From contig CAWHHO010000008.1 of NCBI GenBank assembly GCA_963829135.1, positions 310,001 to 374,000 of the forward strand: a stretch of DNA of 64,000 nucleotides, read 5' to 3'. Below, one piece after another: positions 1 through 8,653 of the stretch (within the stretch, counting starts at the first letter, position 1; every line of letters starts with the position of its first letter). Under the pieces are notes generated by a model. That model had not been told where the DNA came from. It worked only from the letters and a program-made list of their open reading frames with translations, and did not search any database. A program made the translations under genes and the position numbers. The DNA is from Kumtagia sp963829135. GTDB lineage: Bacteria > Pseudomonadota > Alphaproteobacteria > Rhizobiales > Rhizobiaceae.

Positions 1-70
1 AGACGACATGCCGATGCAAGACGGTAAAACGGGATATGCGATCTCCGGTTCGCATAGCGCGTTTTGAACC

Positions 71-1247
71 ATGCCGCTTTCTCCGGCCTTCTCCATTGTC
101 AGCTTCGACGCGGTCCCCGGCTGGCGACATGACGATCAGGTTCCGGCCTTCGGGGCGTTTCGGCGTTCGGCTTTTCATGCTCTGAAAAAACAGTACCGTA
201 CCGGCAGTCTGGGCGTTGCGGCCGAAGCCTTTGACGAGGCGTATGCCGAGGCGCGCGTTCTCGCCAGAGCCTGATACGGTGGGTGCACGGGCATTCTTCG
301 AGCGGCATTTCGTGCCGGCGCTGATTGCGTCCGAGAATCTCCCGGAAAGCTTTCGCGCTGTGGCACTCGGCGGTCAGAAGGGACAGATCCCCAATACAGT
401 TCGACTGGCACAGTCCGGTCTTGTCACCGGTTTCTATGAACCTGAAGTTGCCGCCTCGCCTGTAAGAACAGAAAAATACACCGTCCCTTTGCTGTCGCGT
501 CCCCCTGATCTGGTGGATATTGACGACACAAACCGGCCAGCCGGGATGGACCCATATCTCGCCTTCGCTCGCCGGACTGAGGCGAGCCTCGTCGAATATC
601 ATGACCGCGCTGCGATCGAGCAAGGCGCTCTGGACCCTCACAGCCTTGCCATTGCGTGGCTGGAAAGCAAGGTCGATGCCTTCTTTGTTCATGTGCAAGG
701 CGCGGCGCGGCTGAAAATGCCGGATGGCTCCATGCGCCGGATCACCTACGCCGCAAAATCCGGCCAGCGCTTTTCCGGACCGGGCCGCATCCTGGCCGAT
801 CTTGGAGAAATCCCGCTCGAAAAGGTAACGATGCAGTCGATCCGTGCGTGGTTTGCAGCCAACCCGCTGCGCGTCGACGAGATTCTCTGGCAGAACCGCT
901 CCTACATCTTCTTCCGTGAGGCCGCTGTTGACGATACCGCGCTCGGACCCATCGCGGCGGCCAAGGTGCCGCTGACTCCGGGCCGCTCGATGGCAGTGGA
1001 CCGACTGCTGCATACGTTCGGCACGCCGTTCTTTATCTATGCGCCGCAACTCACCGCCTTCGACAGCAAGCCGTTCAGCCGCCTGATGATCGCACAGGAC
1101 ACAGGCTCGGCGATCATCGGCCCGGCCCGGGGCGACCTGTTTGCCGGTTCTGGAGATGCTGCGGGCGAGATAGCTGGCGTGATCCGCAACCAGGCGGATT
1201 TTTTTGCGCTGCTGCCAAAGAAGCTTCTGGAAGGCAGGCCCCAATGA
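71..1247 (+). CDS. mltA: Membrane-bound lytic murein transglycosylase A (frame broken as sequenced)
   Basis: Lytic transglycosylase that cleaves peptidoglycan between MurNAc and GlcNAc with formation of the 1,6-anhydro product. The N-terminal part (VSFDAVPGW, then a conserved AFRRSA block) is read from 71 and runs into a TGA at 272-274. The rest (ARAFFERHFVPALI, then VTGFYEPEV and the 3D-type C-terminal end with IAQDTGSAI) is read one frame over, from about 255. The whole span is 3n+1 bases, so one surplus base near 250-275 explains the break. The product would be about 391 residues, normal for the family. No signal peptide is visible at this start. The stop overlaps the next gene by ATGA, so the two are translationally coupled. 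The family call is secure. Whether the break is biological is not, because neighbouring conserved genes show the same +1 pattern. Confidence 0.85.
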
Positions 1248-1783
1248 GAAGCCGGTCGGAAAGGATTCTCACCGACGAAGACCGCGTGCTGTGGAACCTT
1301 GTCGCGCGCAGTACGACGCCGCTCAAAGGCCGCAAACACGCCGCCCCCGCCAAAGAGTCGGCCATGTCGATGGGGCAGGCGCTCCAGGCGATGCCGGAAC
1401 CGCTGAAGCCGGTCTCACAGGCGATCCGGCGCGTATCGACCGCGCAGACGACGATCGACCGCCCGACCCATGAAAAGCTTGCCGGCGGGCGGCTGCCGAT
1501 CGAAGGCCGGGTCGATCTGCATGGGATGACGCAGGAACAGGCGTACGCGCTGTTACTCTCATTCCTTGGCCGCGCCCACACCAATGGCGTTCGCTATGTG
1601 CTCGTCATCACGGGCAAGGGCTCGTCGTCCGGTGGGGATGGCGTGCTGAAGCGGGCCGTTCCTGGCTGGCTGGCCACAGCGCCCTTCCGCGGCCTGGTCT
1701 CGAGCCACGATCACGCTGCGCGAAATCATGGTGGCGCCGGCGCGATCTATGTGAGGCTGCGCCGCAAGGCATCGCATCCATGA
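1244..1783 (+). CDS. Smr/MutS2 C-terminal domain protein
   Basis: A 179-residue protein with a variable basic N-terminal half and a C-terminal Smr domain. The domain shows the VDLHGMT motif, the ITGKGSSSGGDGVLK glycine-rich stretch and the closing HGGAGAIYVRLRR segment. Stand-alone Smr proteins are putative DNA or RNA endonucleases. DUF1-type relatives in alphaproteobacteria usually follow mltA, as here. The start overlaps the mltA stop by four bases, and the stop overlaps the next start in the same way, so mltA, this gene and the XRE regulator form one coupled operon. The substrate cannot be told from sequence. Confidence 0.88.
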   Translation: MRSRSERILTDEDRVLWNLVARSTTPLKGRKHAAPAKESAMSMGQALQAMPEPLKPVSQAIRRVSTAQTTIDRPTHEKLAGGRLPIEGRVDLHGMTQEQAYALLLSFLGRAHTNGVRYVLVITGKGSSSGGDGVLKRAVPGWLATAPFRGLVSSHDHAARNHGGAGAIYVRLRRKASHP

Positions 1784-2151
1784 CGCCGTTCGGCGCCAAG
1801 CTGCGGGCGTTGCGCGCGGAAAGGGGCGTGAACCAGAAGGATATGGCGGCTGCTCTCGGTGTCAGTGCGGCCTATCTGTCAGCGCTCGAACATGGCAAGC
1901 GTGGCGTTCCCAACTGGGGGCTGGTGCAGAAGATCATCGGTTACTTCAACGTCATCTGGGACGACGCCGAGGAACTGGAACGCCTCGCCGCCATTTCCGA
2001 CCCACGGGTCGTCATCGACACATCGGGCTTGTCGCCTGAGGCGACGGTGATGGCGAATTTGCTTGCTAGCAAAATCAGAAGCTTTGATGAGGCCACGATC
2101 AACGGCCTGATTGAAATAGTTCGTGCCGCCGAACCGCGCATGTCGGATTGA
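1780..2151 (+). CDS. XRE-family (Cro/CI helix-turn-helix) transcriptional regulator
   Basis: A 123-residue protein. Residues 4-60 form a classical HTH_3 domain, with the recognition-helix region reading MAAALGVSAAYLSALEHG followed by KRGVP. The C-terminal half (about 70-123) is helical and may dimerise. It overlaps the Smr gene by ATGA and so belongs to the mltA operon. Its targets are unknown. A small regulator fixed downstream of a cell-wall hydrolase could autoregulate this operon, but I see no clear operator upstream. Confidence 0.85.
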   Translation: MTPFGAKLRALRAERGVNQKDMAAALGVSAAYLSALEHGKRGVPNWGLVQKIIGYFNVIWDDAEELERLAAISDPRVVIDTSGLSPEATVMANLLASKIRSFDEATINGLIEIVRAAEPRMSD

Positions 2152-2201
2152 GTGCCTGGCATCCGTCTTTCGATAGACCATCGACCAACGGAGGCACTGG
2201 C

Positions 2202-2591
2202 ATGAACGAACGGACAATGACGATTGTTGGCTGGACGCTGACGGGCCTCTACGCAGTTTTCACGCTGGGGGCGTCGGTTACCCCAAAGCTGTTCGGCATG
2301 GCGGTGGCCGAGGAAACCATGGCGCAACTCGGATGGCCTGCGGGTTACAGCATGATGATTGGCGTTATCGAGCTGGCCTGCGTGCTTCTGTACCTCTACC
2401 CGCGCACAAGCGTGTTCGGCGCTGTCCTGACAATGGGCATACTGGGCGGGGCGATGGCGACGCAGATTCGCATCGGGAGCCCGCTTTTCAGCCACATCCT
2501 ATTCTCGATCTACCTTGGGTTGTTCATGTGGGGAGGGCTGTGGTTACGCGATCCGGCGCTGCGGGCCATTTTCCCCTGGCGGCGGAGCTAA
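2202..2591 (+). CDS. DoxX-like small membrane protein
   Basis: A 129-residue protein with four hydrophobic segments, roughly residues 8-28, 46-66, 72-92 and 100-118, in the DoxX_2 layout. The start at 2202 is chosen because a GGAGG lies about 7 bases upstream. The frame is open further upstream from 2148, but that part has no membrane character. Family members are poorly defined, often linked to oxidative stress or quinone-associated redox. It converges tail to tail with the DUF1402 gene, with the two stops touching near 2591/2592. Confidence 0.75.
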   Translation: MNERTMTIVGWTLTGLYAVFTLGASVTPKLFGMAVAEETMAQLGWPAGYSMMIGVIELACVLLYLYPRTSVFGAVLTMGILGGAMATQIRIGSPLFSHILFSIYLGLFMWGGLWLRDPALRAIFPWRRS

Positions 2592-3549
2592 TCAAAACAG
2601 CGCCTGCAACTCGGGCAGTTTTTCATTCACCAACCAGCCGTAGTAATTTTCCGCGGGCATGCGTGGCGGCTCGCCCTCGTGCGGCGCGTTCCTTGTTTTC
2701 CGCCTTCAGCGCATAGGCGCGGGCTTCAGGATTGCCGACATTGTAGAGCGTGGCGGTGATTCCGGGGTTCTGCGAAATGTCGAAGCCGGCAATCTTGCGA
2801 TAGACGTCAATCGAATTCTTCAGCGTCGCCGCTACGTAGGCGATCGTCAGATCCGGATCCATGATCGTCTCATAGACCTTGTTCGGATCGCCGGCGTCGA
2901 TTCGCGGCAGGCCGGAAACGCGGGCAACCATATCGCTCATCTGTAAGGCGGTCAGCGGATTGAGCTGGCCGATGCCGAAAGTCTGACCCGCATAGAAGGG
3001 CTGGAAGAACACAGCGCTGAAGCGGTTGTTCGGATAGGTGCGGCCATCGACTGTCTTGCCGCGGAAATCCTGGTTCCAGACGCGCTCGCGACAGGCCCAA
3101 AGGGCGTTGCTGCCTGTCTTGTCGGCACATTCGCCGAACTGTGGCCGCTTGATGAAGTCGGTCACCTGCTCGCCTTCATACTGGAACTGCAGGTCGCTGG
3201 AGAGATACGACATCGCCTTGACGTAGTATGTCTGCAGGCGGTCATAGGCATCCACATTGTAGGTGTGCTCGCCAACGATCGCGCCGACGATATGCATCGG
3301 GTCGATGCCATAGGCGGATGCTTGCTGCTTGATTTTGGACCGCAGCTTTTTATCGTTCTTAAGAAGATTATAGACCTTGCGGTATTTCGCCTCGAACGTC
3401 GTCCCGCCGGATTTCGTACGCTTGGTCGAAGCACCGGGTACCGGCGGTTGCTCGGCGCTCTGGTTGCCAGGCGGCACGACCGTCTGGGCCAGCACTGGCT
3501 GTGCAAAGTGCCGCCAGCGCGATCGAACGCAGATGAGCAGATTCTTCAT
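2592..3549 (-). CDS. DUF1402 family secreted protein (frame broken near both ends)
   Basis: A periplasmic-type protein of unknown function, conserved in rhizobia. The core is intact: VPPGNQSAEQPPVPGAS, a GIDPMHIVGAIVGEHTYNVDAYDRLQTYY-type segment that resembles the active-site region of lytic-transglycosylase-like folds, then FFQPFYAGQTFGIGQLNPLTALQMS. The open frame stops at 2623 with an unlikely tail. The expected ending (PAENYYGWLVNEKLPELQALF) reads from about 2665 to a TGA at 2592-2594 in another frame. The total span is 3n+1. At the N-terminus the hydrophobic signal core (SIALAALCTASA) is also in another frame (about 3480-3520), so more than one indel is involved. No operon partner is visible. 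Confidence 0.75.
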
Positions 3550-3570
3550 CAGTAACTTCCCCAGCCAGCG

Positions 3571-3625
3571 CCCCTCACCGGCCTCCGCTTCGCTCGGCCA
3601 CCTTCTCCCCCAGCGTGGGAGAGGA
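3571..3625. repeat. RIME-like palindromic intergenic repeat
   Basis: The gap between hslU and the DUF1402 gene holds a GC-rich block built from two short inverted repeats: GGCC...GGCC around 3580-3599, and TCTCCC/GGGAGA at 3604-3609 and 3617-3622. The wording (CTCACCGGCC, then CACCTTCTCCCC) resembles the mosaic palindromic repeats seen many times in rhizobial intergenic regions. Only one copy is seen in this window, so repeat status rests on recognition and needs a genome-wide search. Confidence 0.5.
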
Positions 3626-3671
3626 CCTTGTCAGCTCCCGCTGCCACCCGAGACTAAGGCCGCCAAGCCCC

Positions 3672-4982
3672 TTACAGAATAAATCGCGACAAATCTGTGT
3701 TTTTTGCCAGATCGCCGACGTGTTTCTTCACGTAAGCTGCGTCGATGGTGACTTGCGTGCCGTTCTGGTCGGGCGCGGTGAAGGAAATCTCATCGAGAAC
3801 GCGCTCCATCACGGTCTGCAAGCGCCGAGCGCCGATGTTTTCGAGCGAGCCGTTGAGATCGACGGCGATGCCGGCAAGGCTGTCGATCGCGTCGTCTGTG
3901 AAGTCGAGTTCGACGCCTTCGGTCTTCATCAGCGCAATATACTGCTTGATGAGGCTGGCTTCGGTCTCGGTGAGGATGCGGACGAAATCGTCCTTCTCCA
4001 GCGCGCGCAGTTCGACGCGGATCGGCAGGCGTCCCTGCAATTCAGGCAAGAGGTCGGACGGCTTCGAAACATGAAAAGCGCCTGAGGCTATGAACAGGAT
4101 GTGGTCGGTCTTCAGCGGTCCATATTTTGTTGCCACGGTCGTCCCTTCGACAAGCGGCAGCAAGTCGCGCTGGACGCCCTCGCGCGATGGTCCGCCGGAA
4201 ACGTCGCTGCGCGCCGCGATCTTGTCGATCTCGTCAAGGAAGACGATGCCGTCATTTTCAGCCGATTCAAGAGCGCGACGCACGACCTCGTCCTGGTCGA
4301 GCAACTTGTCGGACTCGTCATTGATCAGCAGATCATAAGACTCCTTCACCGTGGTCTTGCGGGTCTTGGTGCGGTTGCCGCCCATTGCCTTTGACAGCAT
4401 GTCATTGATGTTCATGACGCCGATATTGGCGCCCGGCATGCCGGGTATTTCGAAGCTTGGCATGCCACCGGTGCCGGTGTCGGCCACCTCGACTTCGATC
4501 TCCTTGTCGTCCATTTCGCCGTCGCGCAACTTCTTGCGGAAGGAATCGCGTGTTGCGGGTGACGCGGTCTTGCCGACCAGCGCTTCGAGCACGCGCTCCT
4601 CGGCATTAACGTGCGCGCGCGCTTTGACGTCGTCGCGCATCTTGTCGCGCGTCAGTCCGATTGCCGCCTCCACCAGATCGCGCACGATCTGCTCGACATC
4701 GCGGCCGACATAACCGACCTCGGTGAACTTCGTCGCTTCGACCTTGATGAACGGCGCACCGGCAAGGCGGGCCAGGCGGCGCGAGATTTCCGTCTTGCCG
4801 ACGCCCGTCGGACCGATCATCAGGATGTTTTTCGGCATCACCTCCTCGCGCATCTGGCCTTCCAGCTGCTGGCGGCGCCAGCGATTGCGCAGCGCGATGG
4901 CGACGGCGCGCTTGGCGTCCTTCTGGCCGATGATGTAGCGGTCGAGCTCGGAGACGATTTCGCGGGGGGAGAAGGTGGTCAT
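3672..4982 (-). CDS. hslU: ATP-dependent protease ATPase subunit HslU (ClpY)
   Basis: AAA+ unfoldase that feeds substrates to the HslV peptidase in the cytosol. It has 436 residues, the normal length. It starts with the SPREIVSELDRYIIGQ segment, has Walker A GPTGVGKT at residues 57-64, Walker B in the IVFLDEIDKIA segment, the variable I-domain between them, sensor 2 near the GARRLQTVMERVL region, and the conserved C-terminal ending DLSRFIL that docks into HslV. The start at 4982 matches the family N-terminus; upstream in-frame codons are not conserved. It is separated from hslV by a GNAT and a DUF2585 gene on the same strand, an arrangement common in rhizobia, so the four probably share a transcript from the hslV promoter. 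Confidence 0.96.
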   Translation of the reverse strand: MTTFSPREIVSELDRYIIGQKDAKRAVAIALRNRWRRQQLEGQMREEVMPKNILMIGPTGVGKTEISRRLARLAGAPFIKVEATKFTEVGYVGRDVEQIVRDLVEAAIGLTRDKMRDDVKARAHVNAEERVLEALVGKTASPATRDSFRKKLRDGEMDDKEIEVEVADTGTGGMPSFEIPGMPGANIGVMNINDMLSKAMGGNRTKTRKTTVKESYDLLINDESDKLLDQDEVVRRALESAENDGIVFLDEIDKIAARSDVSGGPSREGVQRDLLPLVEGTTVATKYGPLKTDHILFIASGAFHVSKPSDLLPELQGRLPIRVELRALEKDDFVRILTETEASLIKQYIALMKTEGVELDFTDDAIDSLAGIAVDLNGSLENIGARRLQTVMERVLDEISFTAPDQNGTQVTIDAAYVKKHVGDLAKNTDLSRFIL

Positions 4983-4989
4983 TGGCCTC

Positions 4990-5592
4990 TTATAGTCCAC
5001 TTTGCCACTGCTTGATCGCTTCGAGCGGGTACAGCAGCATGATGATGTTAAGTGTGAGATTGTCATGGATGGCGTAACCGACGCCCAGTTCGAAGGCGAT
5101 TGCGAGTGCAACCGTTACCCATATAGGGAGCCGGGCGGCCAGTGCAAAACCCAGCGCCATCCAAAGCGTATCGGACATGGAATTGATGACGCTGTCGCCG
5201 AAGTAGTCCAGCGAGATGGTCGCTTCGCGATAGCGGTTGATGATGAAGTCGGTGTTTTCAAGAAGCTCCCAGCCCGCCTCGATAATCACCGCGACCACCA
5301 ACCGCATACCGACATTGACGCGCGGCATAACCACCCAGGTCAACCCGTAGAACAGGAAACCGTGAATGATGTGCGAGAACGTATACCAGTCCGCCAGATG
5401 CTGGCTGTTCTCGTTGCTTTGCACGACGCCGTGCCAGAACTTGACGTAGCCGCATTTGCAGATCGGCGGCTGGCCCATCAGATAGAGGGTCACCCCTTGC
5501 GCGATCACCAGCGCAGCTGCGATCAGCAGCCCGACAAGGAAAACGCGCCTGTGCGTCGCGCCCGTCGGGTCATCCATCGGCGCTGCCGTCAT
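4990..5592 (-). CDS. DUF2585 (UPF0314) family membrane protein
   Basis: A 200-residue protein with hydrophobic segments near residues 17-37, 72-90, 95-110, 140-160 and 165-190. Conserved polar motifs lie between them (PICKCGYVKFWHG, then HLADWYTFSHIIHGF, then ENTDFIINRYREATISLDYFGDSVINS). This matches the UPF0314/DUF2585 family found between hslU and hslV in Hyphomicrobiales. No biochemical function is established. Its ATG overlaps the GNAT stop (ATGA at 5589-5592), and it ends only 8 bases before the hslU start, so the genes are almost certainly co-translated. Confidence 0.88.
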   Translation of the reverse strand: MTAAPMDDPTGATHRRVFLVGLLIAAALVIAQGVTLYLMGQPPICKCGYVKFWHGVVQSNENSQHLADWYTFSHIIHGFLFYGLTWVVMPRVNVGMRLVVAVIIEAGWELLENTDFIINRYREATISLDYFGDSVINSMSDTLWMALGFALAARLPIWVTVALAIAFELGVGYAIHDNLTLNIIMLLYPLEAIKQWQSGL

Positions 5593-6092
5593 AACAAATC
5601 TTCGTCCGGATTGTCGCGCGCCATCAGCAGTACATGGCCATACTCGGAGTTGCGCTCGCCGATCGGCGTGAACCCGGCCTTTTCATAGGCGCGTATGGCG
5701 CGCCTATTGGCGGGGTCGGGATCGATGATGACGCGCGGTGTGCCTTCGTCGAACAGCTCCTCGATGAACTGATCAAGCATAGCCGAGCCGTGGCCGATGC
5801 CCACCAACTCCGGTTCGCCGATGGAGAGATCGAGACCCAGAGTGCCGAAAGGCTGATCCGCATAAGGATGATCATCTTCCAGATGCGGATCGTAGCTTTG
5901 CAGATAGGCGATCGGCTTGCCGTTGAGCTCGACGATCAGCGGTTCGACCGACACCGAATCCAGATGCCCGCGGATCGCGTCCAACTCCCGCGCCGGATCG
6001 TCCCACCATTCGGCAATATGCGGCGCGGCCAGCCAGCGCTCAAGCAGGTGGAAGTCCTTATCAGTCACAGGACGAAAGATGTAGCGGGTCAT
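5589..6092 (-). CDS. GNAT acetyltransferase, AAC(6')-type fold
   Basis: A 167-residue single-domain GNAT. The acetyl-CoA-binding region is GIGHGSAMLDQFIEELF, followed by VIIDPDPANRRAIRAYEKAGF, the typical motif B. The N-terminus (FRPVTDKDFHLLERWLAAPHIAEWW) is of the kind seen in AAC(6')-Ib-like and siderophore-type acetyltransferases. A role in aminoglycoside acetylation cannot be assumed, because housekeeping members in the hsl cluster are widespread in rhizobia. It sits between hslV and the DUF2585 gene. Confidence 0.85.
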   Translation of the reverse strand: MTRYIFRPVTDKDFHLLERWLAAPHIAEWWDDPARELDAIRGHLDSVSVEPLIVELNGKPIAYLQSYDPHLEDDHPYADQPFGTLGLDLSIGEPELVGIGHGSAMLDQFIEELFDEGTPRVIIDPDPANRRAIRAYEKAGFTPIGERNSEYGHVLLMARDNPDEDLL

Positions 6093-6147
6093 TTTTGTAC
6101 ATCACGCCGGCTGAACCACAGTAAACTGGAGCGACACGTCAAACCGA

Positions 6148-6699
6148 TCACTCAGCGTCGATCGTTTCGATGACGAAACTATGATTCGTGTAGACGCAAA
6201 TGTCTGCCGCGATCTGCATCGCCTTGCGGGCGATTTCCTCGGCATCCTTATCGGTATCCATCAACGCGCGGGCGGCGGCCAGAGCGTAGTTGCCACCCGA
6301 ACCGATCGCCATCACGCCATGCTCGGGCTCCAGCACGTCGCCATTGCCTGTCAGCGCCAGAGACACCTGTTTGTCGGCGACCAGCATCATCGCCTCAAGC
6401 CGGCGCAAATAACGGTCGGTGCGCCAGTCTTTGGCAAGCTCAACGCAGGCACGTGTCAGCTGGTCGGGATACTGCTCCAGCTTGGCTTCCAGCCGCTCCA
6501 GCAGGGTGAAGGCGTCGGCGGTTGCGCCGGCAAATCCCGCAATCACGGTGCCGCCCTTGCCGATGCGGCGCACCTTGCGGGCATTTCCCTTCATGATCGT
6601 CTGGCCAAGGCTCACCTGCCCGTCGCCGGCAATCACGACCTTGCCCCCCTTGCGCACCGTCACGATGGTTGTGGCGTGCATGGATAGTTCATTCGACAT
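6148..6699 (-). CDS. hslV: ATP-dependent protease peptidase subunit HslV (ClpQ)
   Basis: N-terminal-threonine peptidase of the HslUV complex, 183 residues. The catalytic Thr is most likely residue 10 (MHATTIVTVRKGG), exposed after removal of a nine-residue propeptide, followed by the conserved GDGQVSLGQTIMKGNARKVR and AIGSGGNYALAAARAL motifs. The start at 6699 is chosen over an upstream in-frame ATG at 6747 because GGAG lies about 9 bases before it and related proteins begin here. It is divergent from hisB. The roughly 200-base gap should hold both promoters. Confidence 0.95.
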   Translation of the reverse strand: MSNELSMHATTIVTVRKGGKVVIAGDGQVSLGQTIMKGNARKVRRIGKGGTVIAGFAGATADAFTLLERLEAKLEQYPDQLTRACVELAKDWRTDRYLRRLEAMMLVADKQVSLALTGNGDVLEPEHGVMAIGSGGNYALAAARALMDTDKDAEEIARKAMQIAADICVYTNHSFVIETIDAE

Positions 6700-6906
6700 T
6701 CTCAGCTCCGATTGCGCGCGGTCCCTGAAAGCGGCGATCCGCACCATACGAGGATATGAGCGCCATATGTATGCGCCATCGCGCGGAATGCAAATGCGCG
6801 GCGCGAGTTCCTCCTCTCATGACTGGGGCGAAAGGGAAGTCGCGCCCAGCACGCTTCAATCCGTGAACAATATGGTCTAGAAGGCGCCAGCAACAGAGAA
6901 ATTCAT

Positions 6907-7503
6907 ATGATCCGCACCGCCGAAGTCAGCCGCTCGACCAAGGAAACGCGCATCGCCGTGTCAATCGATGTCGACGGTACCGGAAAATCCGACATCGCCA
7001 CCGGAGTCGGCTTCTTCGACCACATGCTCGACCAGTTGTCGCGCCATTCGCTGATCGACATGAAGTTGCGCGCGGAGGGCGATCTGCATATCGATGACCA
7101 CCATACTGTCGAGGACACCGGCATCGCGCTGGGTCAGGCGCTGTCGAGGGCGCTCGGCGAACGGCGCGGCATAATTCGCTATGCCTCGATCGATCTGGCC
7201 ATGGACGAAACGCTGACACGCGCCGCCGTCGATGTCTCGGGCCGGCCGTATCTCGTCTGGAACGTGGCGTTCCCGGCGCCCAAGATCGGCACCTTCGACA
7301 CCGAACTGGTGCGCGAGTTCTTCCATGCGCTTGCGCAGAATGCCGGGATAACACTGCACATCACCAACCATTATGGCGCCAACAACCACCACATCGCCGA
7401 AACCTGCTTCAAGGCGGTGGCGCGCGTGCTGCGTACCGCGCTCGAGCGCGATCCCCGCCAGCCGGATGCGGTGCCCTCCACCAAAGGCAGTCTGAAGGGC
7501 TGA
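6907..7503 (+). CDS. hisB: Imidazoleglycerol-phosphate dehydratase
   Basis: Catalyses step 6 of histidine synthesis, imidazoleglycerol phosphate to imidazole acetol phosphate. It is a 198-residue monofunctional form. Manganese-binding histidine/glutamate motifs are visible: GVGFFDHMLDQLSRH, DDHHTVEDTGIALG and NHHIAETCFKAVAR, with ITNHYGANN before the last. First gene of the his cluster on this strand. The next gene (DUF2628) starts three bases after its stop. Confidence 0.96.
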   Translation: MIRTAEVSRSTKETRIAVSIDVDGTGKSDIATGVGFFDHMLDQLSRHSLIDMKLRAEGDLHIDDHHTVEDTGIALGQALSRALGERRGIIRYASIDLAMDETLTRAAVDVSGRPYLVWNVAFPAPKIGTFDTELVREFFHALAQNAGITLHITNHYGANNHHIAETCFKAVARVLRTALERDPRQPDAVPSTKGSLKG

Positions 7504-7506
7504 ACA

Positions 7507-7997
7507 ATGGCGAGTTTCGTTGTCATGGAACGAGCAACCGTACCCGCGGGTACGGTTGCGGACGATGCCCGCCTCATCAAGGATGGCTTCTCCTTCATCG
7601 GCTTCATAGCGCCGCCGCTGTGGCTGCTTTGGCATGGTCTCATTGCCGAGGCGGCGGTAGTATTCGCCTTCATGTTCGGCATAGCCGCTGGTGCGGAAGC
7701 GCTCGGGTTCGCACCAGCCGGATCGCTGCTGTCGCTGCTGGTCTCCGCTCTATGTCGGCCTGGAAGGGTCCGGCTTTGCGCATCGCCGGTCTTGTCCGTC
7801 GCGGCTGGCGGGAAGCCGGCGTGATCGATGCCGAGACCCTGGACGAGGCCGAAATCCGCTATGCTGAGGAAATCGCCAATCGGGACGATGACGATCAGCC
7901 CCACGTCGCGCCATCACCTGAGCGTTCACCTCTTCGGCCGTCGACCGTTTCGCCTCACAGCGGCCCGGCGCTCGGCCTTTTCACCTACCCAGGTTAG
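7507..7997 (+). CDS. DUF2628 family membrane protein (two frame breaks)
   Basis: A small membrane protein of unknown function that lies between hisB and hisH in rhizobia. The N-terminal part (MASFVVMERATVPAG, then GFSFIGFIAPPLWLLWHGLIAEAAV) is read from 7507. The expected LYVGLEG stretch is in a second frame around 7750-7770, and the tail (LRIAGLVRRGWREAGVIDAE) is in a third, ending at a TAG at 7995-7997. The span is 3n+2, which fits two single-base additions near 7746 (CC for C) and 7770-7778. Two or three hydrophobic segments are expected once the frame is restored. Confidence 0.7.
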
Positions 7998-8002
7998 CCG
8001 GC

Positions 8003-8653
8003 ATGCGGGTCGCTATCATCGATTACGGATCGGGCAATCTCCGCTCCGCCACCAAGGCTTTCGAGCGCGCCGCCCGTGAAGCCGGCGTTGCCGCGGATAT
8101 CGATCTGACCGCCGATGCGGATCGCGTCCGCACCGCCGACCGCATCGTCCTGCCTGGCGTTGGGGCATATGCCGATTGCGCGGCGGGGTTGCGCGCCGTC
8201 GATGGCATGTGGGAGGCCGTGCAGGAGGTCGCAATTGCTGGCGGCAGGCCGTTTCTCGGCATTTGCGTGGGCATGCAGCTGATGTCGGAGCGCGGGCTGG
8301 AAAAGACCGTGACCAACGGCTTCGGCTGGATCGCCGGTGACGTGAAGGAAATCCAGCCATCGGACGCTTCGCTGAAGATCCCGCAGATCGGCTGGAATAC
8401 GATTCACGTGAAACATCCGCATCCGCTGCTGACCGGGATCCCGACTGGCGAGGACGGCCTGCACGCCTATTTCGTGCACTCCTATCATCTTGACTCAAAA
8501 CATGAGGATGAGGTTGTCGCCGTAACCGACTATGGCGGCCCGGTAACGGCTATGGTCGGACGCGGCAATCTCGCCGGTACGCAGTTCCATCCCGAAAAGA
8601 GCCAGGCGCTCGGCCTGGCTCTCATCGCCAATTTCCTGAGGTGGAAGCCATGA
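8003..8653 (+). CDS. hisH: Imidazole glycerol phosphate synthase, glutaminase subunit
   Basis: Class I glutamine amidotransferase that supplies ammonia to HisF. The 216-residue protein begins with the VAIIDYGSGNLRS motif, carries the nucleophile Cys in FLGICVGMQLM and the catalytic His-Glu pair in TQFHPEKSQ. The oxyanion-strand region is LPGVGAYADC. Its stop overlaps the DUF1330 start by ATGA. It acts in complex with the hisF product encoded about 2 kb downstream. Confidence 0.96.
   Translation: MRVAIIDYGSGNLRSATKAFERAAREAGVAADIDLTADADRVRTADRIVLPGVGAYADCAAGLRAVDGMWEAVQEVAIAGGRPFLGICVGMQLMSERGLEKTVTNGFGWIAGDVKEIQPSDASLKIPQIGWNTIHVKHPHPLLTGIPTGEDGLHAYFVHSYHLDSKHEDEVVAVTDYGGPVTAMVGRGNLAGTQFHPEKSQALGLALIANFLRWKP

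Noticed and set aside
1..70. Tail of a gene preceding mltA
   Set aside because: Two frames end here but neither gives a recognisable C-terminus; too short to support.
99..1244. A 381-codon open frame on the minus strand opposite mltA
   Set aside because: The plus strand encodes recognisable MltA; the antisense product has no features.
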